From: Alphaproteobacteria bacterium
GTDB taxonomy: Bacteria; Pseudomonadota; Alphaproteobacteria; CAAGCB01; CAG-977
Direction of reading: 5' to 3'
DNA length: 34,689 bases
Assembly: GCA_024413465.1 (NCBI GenBank)
Contig: JAKSVU010000004.1
Coordinates: forward strand, 1 to 34,689
In this document: in pieces, positions 27,567 to 34,689 of the stretch
Layout of the letters: every line of letters starts with the position of its first letter
Position numbering within the stretch: position 1 is the stretch's first letter
The notes under the pieces: generated by a model
Seen by the model: only the letters and a program-made list of their open reading frames with translations
What the model was told of the DNA's origin: nothing
The model's database searches: none
Position numbers and translations under genes: made by a program

Positions 27567-29687
27567 ATGGATGAGGATGTAACAACAGAACAAGAAGCTA
27601 CTTCTTCTGATGAACAACAACAGGAGACTGTTGATCAGGTTGAGAGTGAAGCCGAAGACGAAGAAGCTATTCAACAAGATTTGCAGATAGAGAGTATAAA
27701 AGCTTTCTTTGATGAGAAAGTTGTCATAAATCGTAGATATACTGTTTATGCTGGAAAACCGTTGTCACAATTTGATTTGCCAAGTGTAAAAGCTTATTTT
27801 GCTGAAGACAAAAAATCTGATAAAAGTTTGTTTGCTTACGTTTGTCGTCCTGATTTGCCGATTAGAACAGATCAAATTAGGTTGAGAAAAGGACTAAAAG
27901 TTAAGGGGTTGATGTGTTTAGTCGATGCCGGTGTCGGTTATTGGAAAGAATTTGATCAAAAAACGTATTTTTTAATTTACGAGGCTCCCGCTGGTGGTCG
28001 TATTTGGACAGGTGAAAAAAAGAAGTATGTCACGGATGAATCCATTTTAATTGAAAACTGGATCAAACCTGTGATGGTTGCCTTGTCGAATATGTTAGAT
28101 CGTGGATTAACGCATAGAGCCGTCCGTCCAGATAATATGTTTTATGCTGATGCAGAAAGAACAGAAATTATTTTAGGAGATTGTATTGCTACTCCACCAG
28201 CTTATGATCAGCCTGATATGTTGGAAACTATACCGTCGTTATTGTGTCAAAAATATGGTCGAGGTAATGGAACCGTTTTAGATGATCTATATGCATTTGG
28301 TGGAACTCTGTTGTGTATGTCTATAGGTTATAATCCAGTTGAACAACTTTCTAAAGATGAACTGATTGATTTGAAATTACAAAAAGGATCATATGCTTCA
28401 TTAATTGGAACTGAAAAAGTTAATTTGTCCATGATTGAGCTTTTGCGTGGTTTATTGAATGATGATGCAAATCAACGTTGGTCGATTACTGCAGTACAGC
28501 AATGGATTGATGGAAGAAGATTGACACCTATGCAGTTTAAATCACAAACAACATCACAACGTCCATTCAATTTTGATGGTGATGAATATTTTAACTATCA
28601 AACGTTGGCAGTTGCTTTTATGCGTAAATGGAATTTAGCTGCAGAAGTAATTCGATCTGAAAAATTTGAAACATGGCTATTACGTGGTTTTGAAGATAAA
28701 GTTGCTTTATTAACCTTAAAAAATATAAAAGAAATTGCATCAATGAGTTTTTCTGTAAAAGAAAAACAAGATGATTACGTAATTTCAAGAACAATTATGT
28801 ATTTGTATCCTGCGGCTCCGCTTGTTTTAAAAAGCCTCTCTTTTATGCCTGATGGTTTTGGTATGTTATTAGCATACTACGTTTTAAACGGAGAAAATTT
28901 ATCAACCTTATCCATGTTGGTAAATAAAGGGTACATGGAATCATGGTTTCTTGTTCGAGATGATAGAGTTGCAGCACAACAATTAAAATCATATCAAATT
29001 AGTTTGTCAAAACCGGATATGGGGGCTGGAATTGAGCATCTTCTGTATGAGTTAAATGAAAATTTCCCATGTCAAAGTCCATTAGTGAAAAAAGAATACG
29101 TGGTTACCGTACAAGAATTACTTCCAGCTTTGGAGGCCACATCAAGAACAATAGATATCAAGACAGATCCAATAGATCGTCATATCGCAGCTTTTTTGAA
29201 CGTTAATTATGGTGCAAAATTAGCTACGATGTTGAAAGATATTAATTCTAATCATGATAATGTTGTGGCAGATGGTATTTTACATATATATTCTACATTA
29301 CAGTACACAATGGGGCCAGAAAAATTAGTTGGATTGACAGGCTGGGTTGGTAAACATGCAATGCCAATGATTAAAAATTATCATAATTTGGAAACAAGAC
29401 AAGATTTTGAAAAAGCTTATCCTAAATTATTAAAAAAAGGAAATATGCCTGAAATATATAAGCTTTTAAATGATAAAGAAGAATTGTTGTTAGATCGTCA
29501 AAATTTTGTAATGGCTCAAAAAGAATATAAAGAATATGCTGACGAAATTGATTTTCTAGAGGGAAATCGAACAATGCGTAGTGAAGAAATTTTACAAACG
29601 GGATTCGAAGTTGCTGCATTGTTGTCAATGGGGTTGGCTTTATTGGTTGTTATTATACTTTTAATTGGTGTATTTTTTGGGTGGTGA
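27567..29687 (+). CDS. Tail-anchored pseudokinase-like protein
   Basis: 706 residues. An acidic Glu/Gln-rich N-terminus (1-40) is followed by a region (about 55-320) with the layout of a Ser/Thr protein kinase but degraded catalytic residues. The HRD loop reads HRAVRPDN (183-190), so the catalytic Asp is Ala. The DFG site reads GDC (204-206), and no VAIK lysine is evident (FAYVC near 89-93). The DxYxxG helix-F motif (DDLYAFGG) and the late Arg (R304) remain. A helical region of about 350 residues without a recognisable family follows. One membrane segment ends the protein (about 680-704), placing the rest in the cytoplasm. AGGAAG precedes the start. A scaffold or sensor role is likely; the kinase-fold call is by eye. 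Confidence 0.7.
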   Translation: MDEDVTTEQEATSSDEQQQETVDQVESEAEDEEAIQQDLQIESIKAFFDEKVVINRRYTVYAGKPLSQFDLPSVKAYFAEDKKSDKSLFAYVCRPDLPIRTDQIRLRKGLKVKGLMCLVDAGVGYWKEFDQKTYFLIYEAPAGGRIWTGEKKKYVTDESILIENWIKPVMVALSNMLDRGLTHRAVRPDNMFYADAERTEIILGDCIATPPAYDQPDMLETIPSLLCQKYGRGNGTVLDDLYAFGGTLLCMSIGYNPVEQLSKDELIDLKLQKGSYASLIGTEKVNLSMIELLRGLLNDDANQRWSITAVQQWIDGRRLTPMQFKSQTTSQRPFNFDGDEYFNYQTLAVAFMRKWNLAAEVIRSEKFETWLLRGFEDKVALLTLKNIKEIASMSFSVKEKQDDYVISRTIMYLYPAAPLVLKSLSFMPDGFGMLLAYYVLNGENLSTLSMLVNKGYMESWFLVRDDRVAAQQLKSYQISLSKPDMGAGIEHLLYELNENFPCQSPLVKKEYVVTVQELLPALEATSRTIDIKTDPIDRHIAAFLNVNYGAKLATMLKDINSNHDNVVADGILHIYSTLQYTMGPEKLVGLTGWVGKHAMPMIKNYHNLETRQDFEKAYPKLLKKGNMPEIYKLLNDKEELLLDRQNFVMAQKEYKEYADEIDFLEGNRTMRSEEILQTGFEVAALLSMGLALLVVIILLIGVFFGW

Positions 29688-29693
29688 TAAAAA

Positions 29694-30233
29694 ATGGCTA
29701 GTGTAAAAAAAGAAGTACAGCCAACAATGGCAAAAAAATCTAACAGAAAAAAATTTATGAGTACGTTTTCTGCTTGTTTGATAATGTTGCCACTTTTCTT
29801 TATGTTAAGAAGTACAGTGTTTTTCTTGTCAATGGCTATGCTACCTACTTTGTTAAGTTTAATTTTTGAAAATAAAGCTCAGGGAAAATATAGACATCGT
29901 TGGTTGTGTATTGGAAGTATGAATTTTGCGGGCGCTTTTCCGTTTTTGTTGAAAATGTGGCGAAATGAAAATACCTTGGAAGGGGCTTTGTCTTTCTTTT
30001 TTAATCCATCATCAATGATGATTATTTTGGGGATGGTTCTGATAGGTTTCTTGTTTTCAAGGGGGGTTCCAACTATTGTTTTGAGTTATTTGGAACAAAA
30101 AGATAAGTATCATGTTCACAGTTTAAGAGAAAAACAAAATCGTTTAATTGAATTGTGGGGGCCAGAGGTCGCTAATTTGGTTAATGTAACTCCAGAAGTT
30201 TCTGTTCAAAATCAAACTGCCGTTAAAAAATAA
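29694..30233 (+). CDS. Small polytopic membrane protein of unknown function
   Basis: Not recognised. The 179 residues start with a basic tail (KKEVQPTMAKKSNRKKF) and contain about four hydrophobic segments: roughly 23-41, 43-62, 75-90 and 102-130. A short soluble C-terminus rich in charged residues follows, with a WGPE motif near residue 156. It begins six bases after the pseudokinase-like gene, whose protein is itself membrane-anchored at its C-terminus, so the two products probably act as a membrane complex. No terminator separates it from the rpsF promoter region. Confidence 0.65.
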   Translation: MASVKKEVQPTMAKKSNRKKFMSTFSACLIMLPLFFMLRSTVFFLSMAMLPTLLSLIFENKAQGKYRHRWLCIGSMNFAGAFPFLLKMWRNENTLEGALSFFFNPSSMMIILGMVLIGFLFSRGVPTIVLSYLEQKDKYHVHSLREKQNRLIELWGPEVANLVNVTPEVSVQNQTAVKK

Positions 30234-30251
30234 GATAATTTACTGAATTTT

Positions 30252-30281
30252 ACTTGCAAATCAAGAAATTTTCTGTATATT
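30252..30281 (+). promoter_or_regulatory. Promoter of the rpsF-rpsR-rplI operon
   Basis: TTGCAA (30254-30259), 16 bases, TATATT (30276-30281), in the wider form ACTTGCAAAT-N12-TGTATATT. It is the best promoter match in the window and is nearly identical to the DUF4167 promoter at 8969-8998. Start site expected near 30288. Confidence 0.75.
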
Positions 30282-30287
30282 AAGAAG

Positions 30288-30402
30288 TCCGTTTACTCCT
30301 TGCCGATTAACGGATCGGCTATGTTCTAAAAAAGGGGTATATTCATGGGGAATGTATCTTGTGATTTTTTAGAAATGAGACAAGCCAAAAGGAGATTTTT
30401 TT
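30288..30402 (+). promoter_or_regulatory. Structured leader of the S6-S18-L9 operon
   Basis: The leader holds a hairpin GCCGAT-TAACGG-ATCGGC (30302-30319). TCCGTT (30288-30293) can pair instead with AACGGA (30309-30314), giving two exclusive folds. Further on, TTCTAAAAAA (30324-30333) pairs perfectly with TTTTTTAGAA (30365-30374). Inside it TATATTC pairs with GAATGTA (one G-T pair), making one long interrupted stem with an ATGGG loop. S6:S18 autoregulation through a CCG-containing leader hairpin is known in other bacteria. Two CCG triplets lie here (30289-30291 and 30303-30305). The rpsF ribosome binding site GGAG (30391-30394) is outside the stems. Confidence 0.55.
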
Positions 30403-30783
30403 ATGGCTTTATATGAAAACGTGTTTATTGCACGTCAAGACGTTGCCACATCTGCAGTAGATGCTATGATTGAACGTTTCCAAAACGTTGTCAAAGAAAA
30501 TGGTGGTAAAGTTACAAAAACAGAAAACTGGGGTTTAAGAGCCTTAGCTTATCGTATTAAAAAGAACCGTAAAGGTCATTATGTAATGTTTAATATCGAT
30601 GCACCAGCTAAAGCTGTTGCTGAGTTAGAACGTCAAATGCGTTTTGATGAAGATATCATTCGTTATTTAACAGTTCGCGTTGAAGAATTAGAAGAAGGTC
30701 AATCAGCTATGATGGCTAATAAGGGAAAAGACTTAAAAGCTCGTGGCAAAAGATTTGATGAAGATGAAAGCGAGGAATTCTAA
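30403..30783 (+). CDS. rpsF: 30S ribosomal protein S6
   Basis: 126 residues, the normal S6 length. Family sequences include [14 protein letters not shown] at the N-terminus, [28 protein letters not shown] in the centre and [15 protein letters not shown] near the end, then a charged tail. S6 binds S18 on the platform of the small subunit. GGAG lies eight bases upstream. Its stop overlaps rpsR as TAATG (30781-30785), in keeping with equimolar S6 and S18 synthesis. Confidence 0.97.
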   Translation: MALYENVFIARQDVATSAVDAMIERFQNVVKENGGKVTKTENWGLRALAYRIKKNRKGHYVMFNIDAPAKAVAELERQMRFDEDIIRYLTVRVEELEEGQSAMMANKGKDLKARGKRFDEDESEEF

Positions 30784-31019
30784 TGGCTAATACAGTACGT
30801 CGTCCATTCTTCCGTCGTCGTAAAGCTTGCCCATTTGCAGCAGCAGATGCACCGAAGATTGATTATAAAGATATTAAATTGTTACAACGTTTTATTTCTG
30901 AACGTGGTAAAATCGTCCCAAGTCGTATTACAGCAGTTTGTGCAAAAAAACAACGTGAGTTAGCTAAAGCAATCAAACGTGCTCGTTTCTTAGGCTTATT
31001 GCCATACGTTGTAGACTAA
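30783..31019 (+). CDS. rpsR: 30S ribosomal protein S18
   Basis: 78 residues with the S18 core [50 protein letters not shown] (cited here in three joined stretches: [50 protein letters not shown]). Binds S6 and 16S rRNA. It is translationally coupled to rpsF and followed 18 bases later by rplI. The membrane-protein gene found between rpsR and rplI in many Alphaproteobacteria is absent. Confidence 0.97.
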   Translation: MANTVRRPFFRRRKACPFAAADAPKIDYKDIKLLQRFISERGKIVPSRITAVCAKKQRELAKAIKRARFLGLLPYVVD

Positions 31020-31037
31020 TAGAGTAGGAGAATAAAA

Positions 31038-31574
31038 ATGGAAGTTATCTTACTTGAACGTATTGAACGTTTAGGACAAATGGGAGATGTCGTCAGTGTG
31101 AAATCTGGCTATGCTCGTAACTATTTATTACCACAAGCAAAGGCTTTGCGTTCAAATAAAGAAAATATGGCTTTATTTGAATCTAAAAAAGTTCAATTAG
31201 AAGCTCAAAACTTGAAGCGTAAAGAAGAAGCTGAACAGATTGCTGCAAAGATGAATGGTTTAAAACTTGTTATTATTCGTCAAGCTGCAGAAACAGGCCA
31301 ATTATATGGTTCTGTTACAGGACGTGATGTTCGTGATGCTATTCGTGAAGCAGGTTACAATGTAGAACGCCGTCAAGTGATGTTGGATCAACCATTTAAG
31401 GAAGTTGGGGACTACAAGGTTCGTGTTGTATTGCACCCAGATGTTGATCAAACAGTTGCTATTACAGTCGCTCGTTCTGCCGAAGAAGCAGAACGTAACG
31501 CAAAGGCTGCAGCAAAAGCTGCTGCTGAAGCTGCAAAAACGGCAGAGCAAGCTGTTGAAGTTGCAAATGCTTAA
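31038..31574 (+). CDS. rplI: 50S ribosomal protein L9
   Basis: 178 residues. The N-terminal rRNA-binding domain shows the family start MEVILLERIERLGQMGDVVSVK and GYARNYLLPQAKA, followed by the long connecting helix and the C-terminal domain (LYGSVTGRDVRDAIREAG). It is about 30 residues longer than the E. coli protein because of an Ala/Lys/Glu-rich C-terminal helix, a common alphaproteobacterial extension. AGTAGGAG precedes the ATG. A strong terminator follows 17 bases after the stop. Confidence 0.97.
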   Translation: MEVILLERIERLGQMGDVVSVKSGYARNYLLPQAKALRSNKENMALFESKKVQLEAQNLKRKEEAEQIAAKMNGLKLVIIRQAAETGQLYGSVTGRDVRDAIREAGYNVERRQVMLDQPFKEVGDYKVRVVLHPDVDQTVAITVARSAEEAERNAKAAAKAAAEAAKTAEQAVEVANA

Positions 31575-31591
31575 TTAGTTTTTGTATTGAT

Positions 31592-31628
31592 AGCGAGGAG
31601 AGTATTTGCTTTCCTCGCTGTTTTTTTT
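31592..31628 (+). terminator. Rho-independent terminator of the rpsF-rpsR-rplI operon
   Basis: AGCGAGGAGAG (31592-31602) pairs with CTTTCCTCGCT (31609-31619), eleven pairs with one G-T, around the loop TATTTG, followed by G and eight T residues. Confidence 0.95.
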
Positions 31629-31689
31629 GTTAAAATGATCTGATTTAGATTATTGTTTGTCCATAAAGATTCTTAAAAGGATAAATTAA

Positions 31690-33192
31690 ATGGCTGAAGA
31701 TAAAAATGTAAGGTTACCTCCACAGGATTTAGAGGCAGAACAAGCTTTGTTGGCGGCTTTGTTAGTTAATAATGCTGCTTTTGATAAGGTGGGTGGTTTT
31801 TTGTTGCCGGAACATTTTTTTGGTTCAGTGAATAAATTAATTTATGAGGCAATTTTAAAAATTAGAAATGCAGGTCAAACGTATGATGCAGTCTTAATAA
31901 ATAGTTATTTACATGAAAATCCTGTTTATGAAGAAGTAGGTGGTTTTGATTATTTAACGCAATTATTAGGTGATAAAACATCCATAGTTAATGCTGAAGA
32001 TTATGCAAAATTAATTTACGATCGTTATTTGCGTCGTGAAATGATTGTTGTGGGAACAGATATTGTTAATGAAGCTTATCAAACGGGAACAAATATAAAA
32101 GCTGGAGATATTATTGGTAATGCAGAAACAAAGATTTTTGATCTAAACCAAAAAGGAAATATAAATAAAGGATCTGTTGCTTTTAAAAAAGCTGGTGATC
32201 AAGCTTTGGAAAAAGTTCAAGAGGCAATGAAAAATAAGGGGAAACTGTCTGGATTATCTACAGGATTTGAAGCTATGGATGATTTGACAGCAGGTTTGCA
32301 TGATACGGACCTAATTATTATTGGTGGTAGACCAGGGATGGGGAAAACAGCTTTTGTTACTTGCTTGGCCTACAACGTTGCTGAAGATTTAAAAAGAAGA
32401 ACTGAAGAAGGAGAACCACCGAGGGGGGTAGCTTTTTTTTCCTTAGAAATGTCAGCAGATCAATTGGCAAGTAGAATTTTATCAACTCAGGCCAAAGTAC
32501 CATTATCTCTTATGAGAAATGGAAAATTGTCCGGAGATGACTTCTTAAAATTGACTGAGTGTAATCAAAATTTGGAAACATTACCCTTATTTGTAAATGA
32601 TCATGCGAATATGGATATTAATGAGATACAAACACAATGTAGAAAGATGAAACATAATCCTAAAATGGGGTTAGGTTTGGTTATTATTGATTATTTAGGG
32701 TTAATTGATTTGTCATCAGTTGGTTATGCAGGGCAAAAAACGCAACAAATTGGTGAAATTTCTCGTCGTTTGAAAATTATGGCTAAGGAGCTTGATGTTC
32801 CAGTTGTTGTTTTATCTCAATTAAATCGTGGTGCAGAAGGTTCTGATCGAGAGAGTAAGAGACCTACGTTGTCGGATTTGAGAGATTCTGGAGCAATTGA
32901 ACAGGATGCTGATTTGGTAATGTTTGTATATCGTGAGTATTACTATAAGAAAAATGCAAAACCAGATAGAGAAAAAAATGAATCTGAAGATAAATATCAA
33001 CAAAGATTAGCAGAATTAGAAGTTGAAAAACAAAAATGTAAAAATTTAGCTGAAGTTATTGTTGCTAAGAATCGTCATGGTAAGACGGATACAATTAAGT
33101 TTACATTTTTGCAAGAATATACAAAATTTCAAGATTACACTGGTGATGAAGTTGCAGAGGTTGCCGAGGATTATGGAGATAAGTTACAGTAA
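31690..33192 (+). CDS. dnaB: Replicative DNA helicase
   Basis: Hexameric 5'-3' helicase of the replication fork. The 500 residues have the N-terminal DnaB domain (PQDLEAEQALLAALLVNNAAF) and the RecA-like C-terminal domain. The latter has Walker A GGRPGMGKT (about 212-220), FFSLEMSADQLASRIL, Walker B LGLVIIDYLGLI, and LSQLNRGAE ... LSDLRDSGAIEQDAD. No intein interrupts it. AAAAGGA lies before the ATG. It follows the L9 gene as in many bacteria, but the terminator at 31592 means it needs its own promoter in 31629-31680. None stands out there. Confidence 0.97.
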   Translation: MAEDKNVRLPPQDLEAEQALLAALLVNNAAFDKVGGFLLPEHFFGSVNKLIYEAILKIRNAGQTYDAVLINSYLHENPVYEEVGGFDYLTQLLGDKTSIVNAEDYAKLIYDRYLRREMIVVGTDIVNEAYQTGTNIKAGDIIGNAETKIFDLNQKGNINKGSVAFKKAGDQALEKVQEAMKNKGKLSGLSTGFEAMDDLTAGLHDTDLIIIGGRPGMGKTAFVTCLAYNVAEDLKRRTEEGEPPRGVAFFSLEMSADQLASRILSTQAKVPLSLMRNGKLSGDDFLKLTECNQNLETLPLFVNDHANMDINEIQTQCRKMKHNPKMGLGLVIIDYLGLIDLSSVGYAGQKTQQIGEISRRLKIMAKELDVPVVVLSQLNRGAEGSDRESKRPTLSDLRDSGAIEQDADLVMFVYREYYYKKNAKPDREKNESEDKYQQRLAELEVEKQKCKNLAEVIVAKNRHGKTDTIKFTFLQEYTKFQDYTGDEVAEVAEDYGDKLQ

Positions 33193-33217
33193 ATAATACT
33201 ATCTACTATAAAAAGAA

Positions 33218-33228
33218 TTTGATATAAT
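33218..33228 (+). promoter_or_regulatory. Extended -10 promoter of the membrane-protein / rsmB pair
   Basis: TTTGATATAAT contains a consensus -10 (TATAAT, 33223-33228) with the upstream TG of an extended -10. It lies 26 bases after the dnaB stop and 26 before the next start codon. Confidence 0.6.
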
Positions 33229-33254
33229 GCGAAAAATTTTTGTTAGAGGTGCTT

Positions 33255-34352
33255 ATGTCAAATTTTGCGTATTTTTTGTTTGAATTTATTTTATTTTTGA
33301 TTTCAACAGGAAGTTTGCTTGCATATCATCTTATAAAGGAACGAGCTGATCTTATGGAATTTTCGGTTAAAGTTCCATCTAAGATAGAAAAAACAGGGAA
33401 TATTTTTATTTTAGTTTTTTTTATTTTAGGAGTGAGTTCTTTTTATTTATTCAATTCTGAGAATCAAATTTTTAATGATGGTATTTTTGTAAAACTTGTA
33501 CCAATGATGGGAATTTATTTTCTGTTTGGTTTTTTGCCAACTAAAAGTAGAAGTTTGACCATATTTAAAGGATTTTTAGAATTTGTTGTTTTATTTTGTA
33601 CAGTTGGTTTTCTTAATTTATCAATTGCTTTAAAAATTCAAATGTATCTAATCATTGGATTATTTTTGGTATATAAACAGCCTAGTATACAAAAAAAATA
33701 TGAAGTGCCAGTTTATTGTCAAATGATAACTACTTCACTTATTATGTTTGCGACCTCTTTACTTATTTCTAATAACTTAAAGGCGGTGTTGCAATTGGGG
33801 GGAATAATCTTTTCAGTTATGTTTATTGTTCTTCCTTTTCAAAAAATTTATCAAGTATCAGTCAAATTAAATCAATACTTTATTAATTTATTTCAGGGTT
33901 TTTTGATTGCAATTTCTCTGTATTTAATATCAGAAGGAAATGTAGGAGCGTGTTTTGTTCTACTATCATATCCATTATTTGAAATGTGTTTTGCAATTTT
34001 TTTGAAAATATATAATTTGTTAAAAAAACAAAAGGCACCATGTTTGATGATGGATATATTGGACGTATTTGGAAGTTCCGATTTTGATAAGGGGATGTTT
34101 GTCTTTCGTAGAAATATACTTTTTGGTGCGTTGTTTTTATTTGTCATGTATGTTCCAGGTTGGCAATTCCAAGTTGTTTTGTTAACGGTGATTATATATT
34201 TAAAATTTGCCGTATCGTATGTAGTTGGTCCATCATCAAATGCCTCATTTAGAACTTTATTTAAAGATATGAAAAATGATATAAAAAAATCTATTTCGGA
34301 AACGGAATATGCGTGGAATCGCATAAAACAAAGAAAAGATAGTTTAAAATGA
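33255..34352 (+). CDS. Polytopic membrane protein of unknown function
   Basis: Not recognised. The start is taken at ATG 33255, which has AGAGG five bases upstream; a TTG at 33240 would add five residues without a better ribosome binding site. The 365 residues contain roughly nine to ten hydrophobic segments spread along almost the whole length, and end in a soluble Lys-rich tail (SISETEYAWNRIKQRKDSLK). The overall size and spacing loosely recall polyprenyl-phosphate sugar transferases of the MraY/WecA type, but none of their Asp-rich catalytic motifs is visible, so no function is assigned. It overlaps rsmB as ATGA, so the two are translationally coupled. Confidence 0.7.
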   Translation: MSNFAYFLFEFILFLISTGSLLAYHLIKERADLMEFSVKVPSKIEKTGNIFILVFFILGVSSFYLFNSENQIFNDGIFVKLVPMMGIYFLFGFLPTKSRSLTIFKGFLEFVVLFCTVGFLNLSIALKIQMYLIIGLFLVYKQPSIQKKYEVPVYCQMITTSLIMFATSLLISNNLKAVLQLGGIIFSVMFIVLPFQKIYQVSVKLNQYFINLFQGFLIAISLYLISEGNVGACFVLLSYPLFEMCFAIFLKIYNLLKKQKAPCLMMDILDVFGSSDFDKGMFVFRRNILFGALFLFVMYVPGWQFQVVLLTVIIYLKFAVSYVVGPSSNASFRTLFKDMKNDIKKSISETEYAWNRIKQRKDSLK

Positions 34353-34689
34353 AAATAGAACTGAGAAGTCGAAAAATATGCTTAGATATTTTGTCTGCAA
34401 TATTGAGAAAATCAGCAGGCTTAGAAGATGAATTTTCAAGAATAATTGATCTCGAAGATAAAAAGCAAAAAATAGAAAATAGAGACAGAACGTTTATTAG
34501 ATTATTGTTGACTACCAGTTTAAGACGACTTGGTGAAATAGATTTTTATTTGACAAAATTATTAGATAAACCCTTACCAACAAAAGCATTTTTTATACAG
34601 GATGTCTTGAGAATTTCAATTGCCCAAATATTGTTTTTAAAAACACCAGAACATGCAGCAGTTTCAACTGCCGTTGAATTGGTGAAAAA
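34349..34689 (+). CDS. rsmB: 16S rRNA cytosine-967 methyltransferase RsmB, N-terminal part
   Basis: Partial gene, open to the right edge. The ATG at 34349 overlaps the previous stop (ATGA). The 113 visible residues are the NusB-like N-terminal domain of RsmB/Sun: ENRDRTFIRLLLTTSLRRLGEIDFYL, then PLPTKAFFIQDVLRISIAQILF and the diagnostic PEHAAVSTAVELVK, which in NusB/RsmB proteins reads P.HAAV..aVelak. The SAM-dependent methyltransferase domain would lie beyond the window. A stand-alone NusB (about 140-150 residues) cannot be fully excluded, but the LRISIAQILFLKTPEHAAV form fits RsmB better. Confidence 0.85.
   Translation, partial: MKIELRSRKICLDILSAILRKSAGLEDEFSRIIDLEDKKQKIENRDRTFIRLLLTTSLRRLGEIDFYLTKLLDKPLPTKAFFIQDVLRISIAQILFLKTPEHAAVSTAVELVK

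Noticed and set aside
30288-30319. H-type pseudoknot in the S6 operon leader
   Set aside because: CCGTT can pair with AACGG in the hairpin loop, but the last loop would have zero bases to cross a five-pair stem, which is sterically poor. Mutually exclusive helices are more likely.
31690-33192. Intein in dnaB
   Set aside because: The Walker A and downstream helicase motifs are continuous and the length (500 residues) is normal.

Overview
The window reads as a stretch of AT-rich chromosome from an alphaproteobacterium, most likely a host-associated (for example gut) lineage with a moderately reduced but not minimal genome. The lineage call rests on gene content and order: a rodZ-ispG-hisS-prfA ... 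prmC-DUF4167-clpB run, an lspA / DUF3035-like lipoprotein / paired M16 peptidase cluster, hisZ followed directly by purA, and rpsF-rpsR-rplI-dnaB. Base composition is strongly AT-biased throughout. The exception is about 100 GC-rich, hairpin-forming bases at the left edge. No rRNA, tRNA, CRISPR array, integrase or transposase was seen.

Layout. 1-372: gene-free leader with a GC-rich repeat-like block. 373-6136 (+): lysC, rodZ, ispG, hisS, prfA, the last four joined by TAATG stop/start overlaps and closed by a strong bidirectional terminator. 6176-8005 (-): an OPT-family transporter lying between prfA and prmC, a pair that is normally adjacent. 8108-12356 (+): prmC, a DUF4167 gene behind its own promoter and two tandem RNA hairpins, and clpB behind a hairpin that overlaps its likely promoter and masks its ribosome binding site. 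12426-17041 (+): a tight three-gene unit encoding an exported protein, a two-block pentapeptide-repeat protein and a VirD4/TraG-type membrane ATPase. 24843-17046 (-): ribF, lspA, a small lipoprotein, two M16 proteins (one catalytic, one not), pgi and mutL. 24988-27466 (+): hisZ and purA. 27567-30233 (+): a tail-anchored pseudokinase-like protein and a small polytopic membrane protein. 30403-33192 (+): rpsF, rpsR, rplI with a structured leader, then dnaB. 33255-34689 (+): an unrecognised polytopic membrane protein coupled by ATGA overlap to the start of rsmB, which runs off the window.

Most of the window is housekeeping: translation (hisS, prfA, prmC, S6, S18, L9, rsmB), isoprenoid, flavin, purine, histidine and aspartate-family biosynthesis, lipoprotein processing, mismatch repair, replication and protein disaggregation. 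The parts that look least described are the pentapeptide/VirD4 unit and the pseudokinase/membrane-protein pair. Both look envelope-associated, neither gives a clear family match by eye apart from the VirD4 ATPase, and both are preceded by the same extended -10 sequence (TTTGATAnAnT). They are candidates for parts of one dispersed secretion or envelope machine; that link is inference.
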